NCBI GenBank assembly: GCA_019752115.1 | Contig: JAIEMN010000009.1 | Coordinates: 36,776-100,775, forward strand | DNA: 64,000 nucleotides | Source: Gemmatimonadaceae bacterium | GTDB lineage: Bacteria > Gemmatimonadota > Gemmatimonadetes > Gemmatimonadales > Gemmatimonadaceae | Reading direction: 5' to 3' | Part shown: one piece after another, positions 62,648 to 64,000 of the stretch | Numbering within the stretch: the first letter of the stretch is position 1 | Layout of the letters: every line of letters starts with the position of its first letter | Program-made: the position numbers and the translations under genes | Notes under the pieces: generated by a model | Seen by the model: the letters and a program-made list of their open reading frames with translations, nothing else | Database searches by the model: none | What the model was told of the DNA's origin: nothing

Positions 62648-62857
62648 TCACGTATCTCCACAAAGCTTCGTGCAAATCGACCACACCTGCGAACACTCTC
62701 CGGCAGAGTGCCACTGCAGGCACTCGATGTATTGGTTGAAACACGCGTCTGTACAGGGGGTCAGCGCCGTGGTCGATGCCTTCGCTGACGCGTCAGAGGT
62801 GCTTGCCGCCATCGCGATGATGCCGAGGCCGAACAGGCGAAAGAGATTCCTTCTCAT
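62648..62857 (-). CDS. Small secreted six-cysteine peptide with twin CX3C motifs
   Basis: A 69-residue product. The signal peptide has a basic start (RRNLFR), a hydrophobic core (LFGLGIIAMAA) and a likely cleavage after Ala25 (ASA). The mature 44 residues have Cys at 35, 39, 46, 55, 62 and 66, giving the mirror-symmetric spacing C-x3-C-x6-C-x8-C-x6-C-x3-C. This spacing suggests a two-helix hairpin held by three nested disulfides (35-66, 39-62, 46-55), as inferred from known twin-CX3C and alpha-hairpinin folds. GGGAGG lies six bases before the ATG at 62857; the frame is open upstream but without a better start. The DsbA-like gene follows. No known family was recognised and the function is unknown. 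Confidence 0.8.
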   Translation of the reverse strand: MRRNLFRLFGLGIIAMAASTSDASAKASTTALTPCTDACFNQYIECLQWHSAGECSQVWSICTKLCGDT

Positions 62858-63426
62858 ACAAACCTCCCAAGAGAAATGGAAAAAACGTTCCGAGCAGGGG
62901 CATTTCCTCTCGCCGCGGCGGCGCAACCATTCGCCCTAGTCTGAATTATGTCAAGAGCGATTTATCACACAGCCGAGGTCGCAACAGCGCTTTGTCGACT
63001 TCTTTAAGGCGAAGCCTTTTCGATGACTCGCCTCAAGAGCGGATGGCTCAGCTTGGCTAGACCGCTGATCTGATGAGGTTCCCCGCGTTCGCTTCGTCCC
63101 ATCCCCAAGAGTGCCGAATTGCAGGTTGTGAACACTGATGCGAAATGATTTCTCTTTTGGCCATATGCTCGATGTTTCGCGGACGAGCCTTAGCGGGAGT
63201 GGATTTGTGTGGCAGCTCAATGCGCTGGCGAACCGCGGACGATGGATTGCCTTCGTGTCTCTGCCACGTGTGCTCCGACCGCAACCTTCATGTGGTCGGC
63301 TCACTTTCGGTCTCCGGGCACGGCTGACGATCCCGGCGAGTCGTGATCGCACTGAGCTGAGCATCTCATCCCATCCGCAGCCGTGCCGAAACGCCTGTGA
63401 GGATCGCGCCACAAGATCACAGAAAC
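62858..63426. other. Gene-free region upstream of the peptide gene
   Basis: Apart from the putative promoter at 62926-62954 and the rpsA terminator that bounds it at 63427, I see no gene. The 174-codon minus-strand frame here (62951-63475) crosses the rpsA terminator and has no recognisable domain, so I leave it out. Composition is mixed and less GC-rich than the flanks. Confidence 0.5.
62926..62954 (-). promoter_or_regulatory. Possible promoter of the peptide gene
   Basis: On the minus strand a perfect TTGACA (62954-62949) is followed after 17 bases by AATGGT (62931-62926), a poor -10 that matches three of six consensus bases. The leader to the ATG would be about 60 bases. Confidence 0.4.
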
Positions 63427-63460
63427 ACGAAGGCCCCGGCATCGCTGTCGGGGCCTTCGT
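63427..63460 (-). terminator. Intrinsic terminator of rpsA
   Basis: A perfect 12-bp stem (63427-63438 with 63449-63460) with a 10-base loop lies 24 bases past the rpsA stop; GTGTTTCTG follows on the minus strand. Confidence 0.8.
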
Positions 63461-63484
63461 TTTCAGCACTGTCACAAAGCGAGC

Positions 63485-64000
63485 TTACAGACCCAGCTCG
63501 TCTTCCGAGCTGTGCACCTTGCTCGGCTCGGCCGGCTTGGGCGGCTGCTCTTCCGGCACCGACGTCACCGTGAGCACGATGCGGCGGTGGATCGGATCGA
63601 CCTCGAGCACCCGCGTGTTCAGGTTCATCGTTTCCCACGCGAAATCGGCGGGGTTCGTAACCGTGCCTTCCGGGTTCAGCTGGCTCACGGGCACGAAGCC
63701 TTCGATGTCGTTGCCGAGATCGATGACGACGCCCTTATCCATGAGGCGCACGACCTTGGCCGGGAGCTCGGTGCCCACCGGGTAGGTCTCACCGATGCGA
63801 AGCCACGGATCTTCCTCGGCCTGCTTGAGACCGAGCGAGATGCGCTTGTTCTCGCTGTCGATGTTGAGGATCACCACGTCCACGGCGTCGCCCTTCTTCA
63901 CGACTTCCGACGGGTGCTGGACACGCTTGGTCCAGGACATGTCGGAGATGTGAATGAGGCCGTCGATGCCCGGCTCGATTTCGACGAAGGCGCCGAACGA
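63485..64000 (-). CDS. rpsA: Ribosomal protein S1 (partial, C-terminal part)
   Basis: S1 binds mRNA on the 30S subunit through repeated OB-fold domains. The visible 171 residues cover the end of one S1 repeat (SFGAFVEIEPGIDGLIHISDMSW, given in outline, then VKKGDAVDVVILNID) and one complete last repeat (GTELPAKVVRLMDKGVVIDLG, then EGFVPVSQL). A 30-residue tail rich in Glu and Pro follows. The gene continues beyond the window end. A terminator follows the stop. Confidence 0.93.
   Translation of the reverse strand, partial: SFGAFVEIEPGIDGLIHISDMSWTKRVQHPSEVVKKGDAVDVVILNIDSENKRISLGLKQAEEDPWLRIGETYPVGTELPAKVVRLMDKGVVIDLGNDIEGFVPVSQLNPEGTVTNPADFAWETMNLNTRVLEVDPIHRRIVLTVTSVPEEQPPKPAEPSKVHSSEDELGL

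Noticed and set aside
62951..63475. A 174-codon minus-strand frame downstream of rpsA
   Set aside because: It starts within the rpsA terminator region, has no ribosome site, and shows no similarity or plausible domain.

Overview
The window is a compact, high-GC bacterial chromosome segment from a Gram-negative-type (diderm) cell. It encodes a DegP/HtrA lipoprotein protease, a TonB C-terminal-domain protein, an RseP site-2 protease and lipoproteins. The gene repertoire (a purSQL set, PSD-A, a short archaeal-type ProRS, a Hanks-type kinase, mreBCD-mrdA-rodA) and the very common GTG starts fit Gemmatimonadota best. That assignment is an inference; there is no rRNA gene here to test it.

Layout. 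1-1780 (minus): a GAF-domain protein overlapping the start of trpD, which leaves the window. 1885-15531 (plus): truA, a degP-like protease, then purB-purC-psd-pssA-purS-purQ-purL-purF-ppdK, mostly overlapping or nearly abutting, so purine synthesis, phosphatidylethanolamine synthesis and pyruvate phosphate dikinase look co-transcribed. A bidirectional hairpin separates ppdK from ssrA (tmRNA, minus), followed by dusB (minus) and a possibly leaderless ptsN-like gene (plus). 17623-28885 (minus): MATE exporter, secreted amidohydrolase, guaA, phosphodiesterase, lysA, proS, hisS, folC, accD. 29001-34732 (minus): rodA, mrdA, mreD, mreC, mreB, the rod-shape/elongasome cluster. 34907-40977 (minus): an SDR-like protein, ald, an M16 peptidase, pnp, rpsO. 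41151-42758 (plus): a Ser/Thr kinase. 42769-51381 (minus): lipoprotein, rseP, dxr, cdsA, uppS, frr, pyrH, tsf, rpsB, rpsI, rplM. After mscL (plus) comes a coupled minus-strand operon for an acyl-CoA carboxylase (carboxyltransferase, biotin carboxylase, biotin carrier) with an RlmD/TrmA-type methyltransferase inside it, then a TonB-like protein.

Accessory island, about 58000-63430. This stretch is visibly less GC-rich and has few genes. It holds an orphan membrane protein, remnants of at least three insertion sequences (IS3-type and IS21-type), one intact IS481-family element, and a small two-gene unit. That unit is a 69-residue secreted peptide with a symmetric six-cysteine, twin CX3C pattern, followed by a membrane-anchored DsbA-like thiol oxidoreductase (CPGC). 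A hairpin lies between the two genes. This is the best candidate for an undescribed system. The window ends in the 3' part of rpsA (minus) with its terminator.

Expression signals. Sigma70-like promoters (TTGxxx, 17 nt, TAxxxT) can be read before truA, ptsN, mreB, rpsO and rplM. Many internal genes are joined by ATGA, GTGA or TGATG overlaps, which suggests widespread translational coupling.
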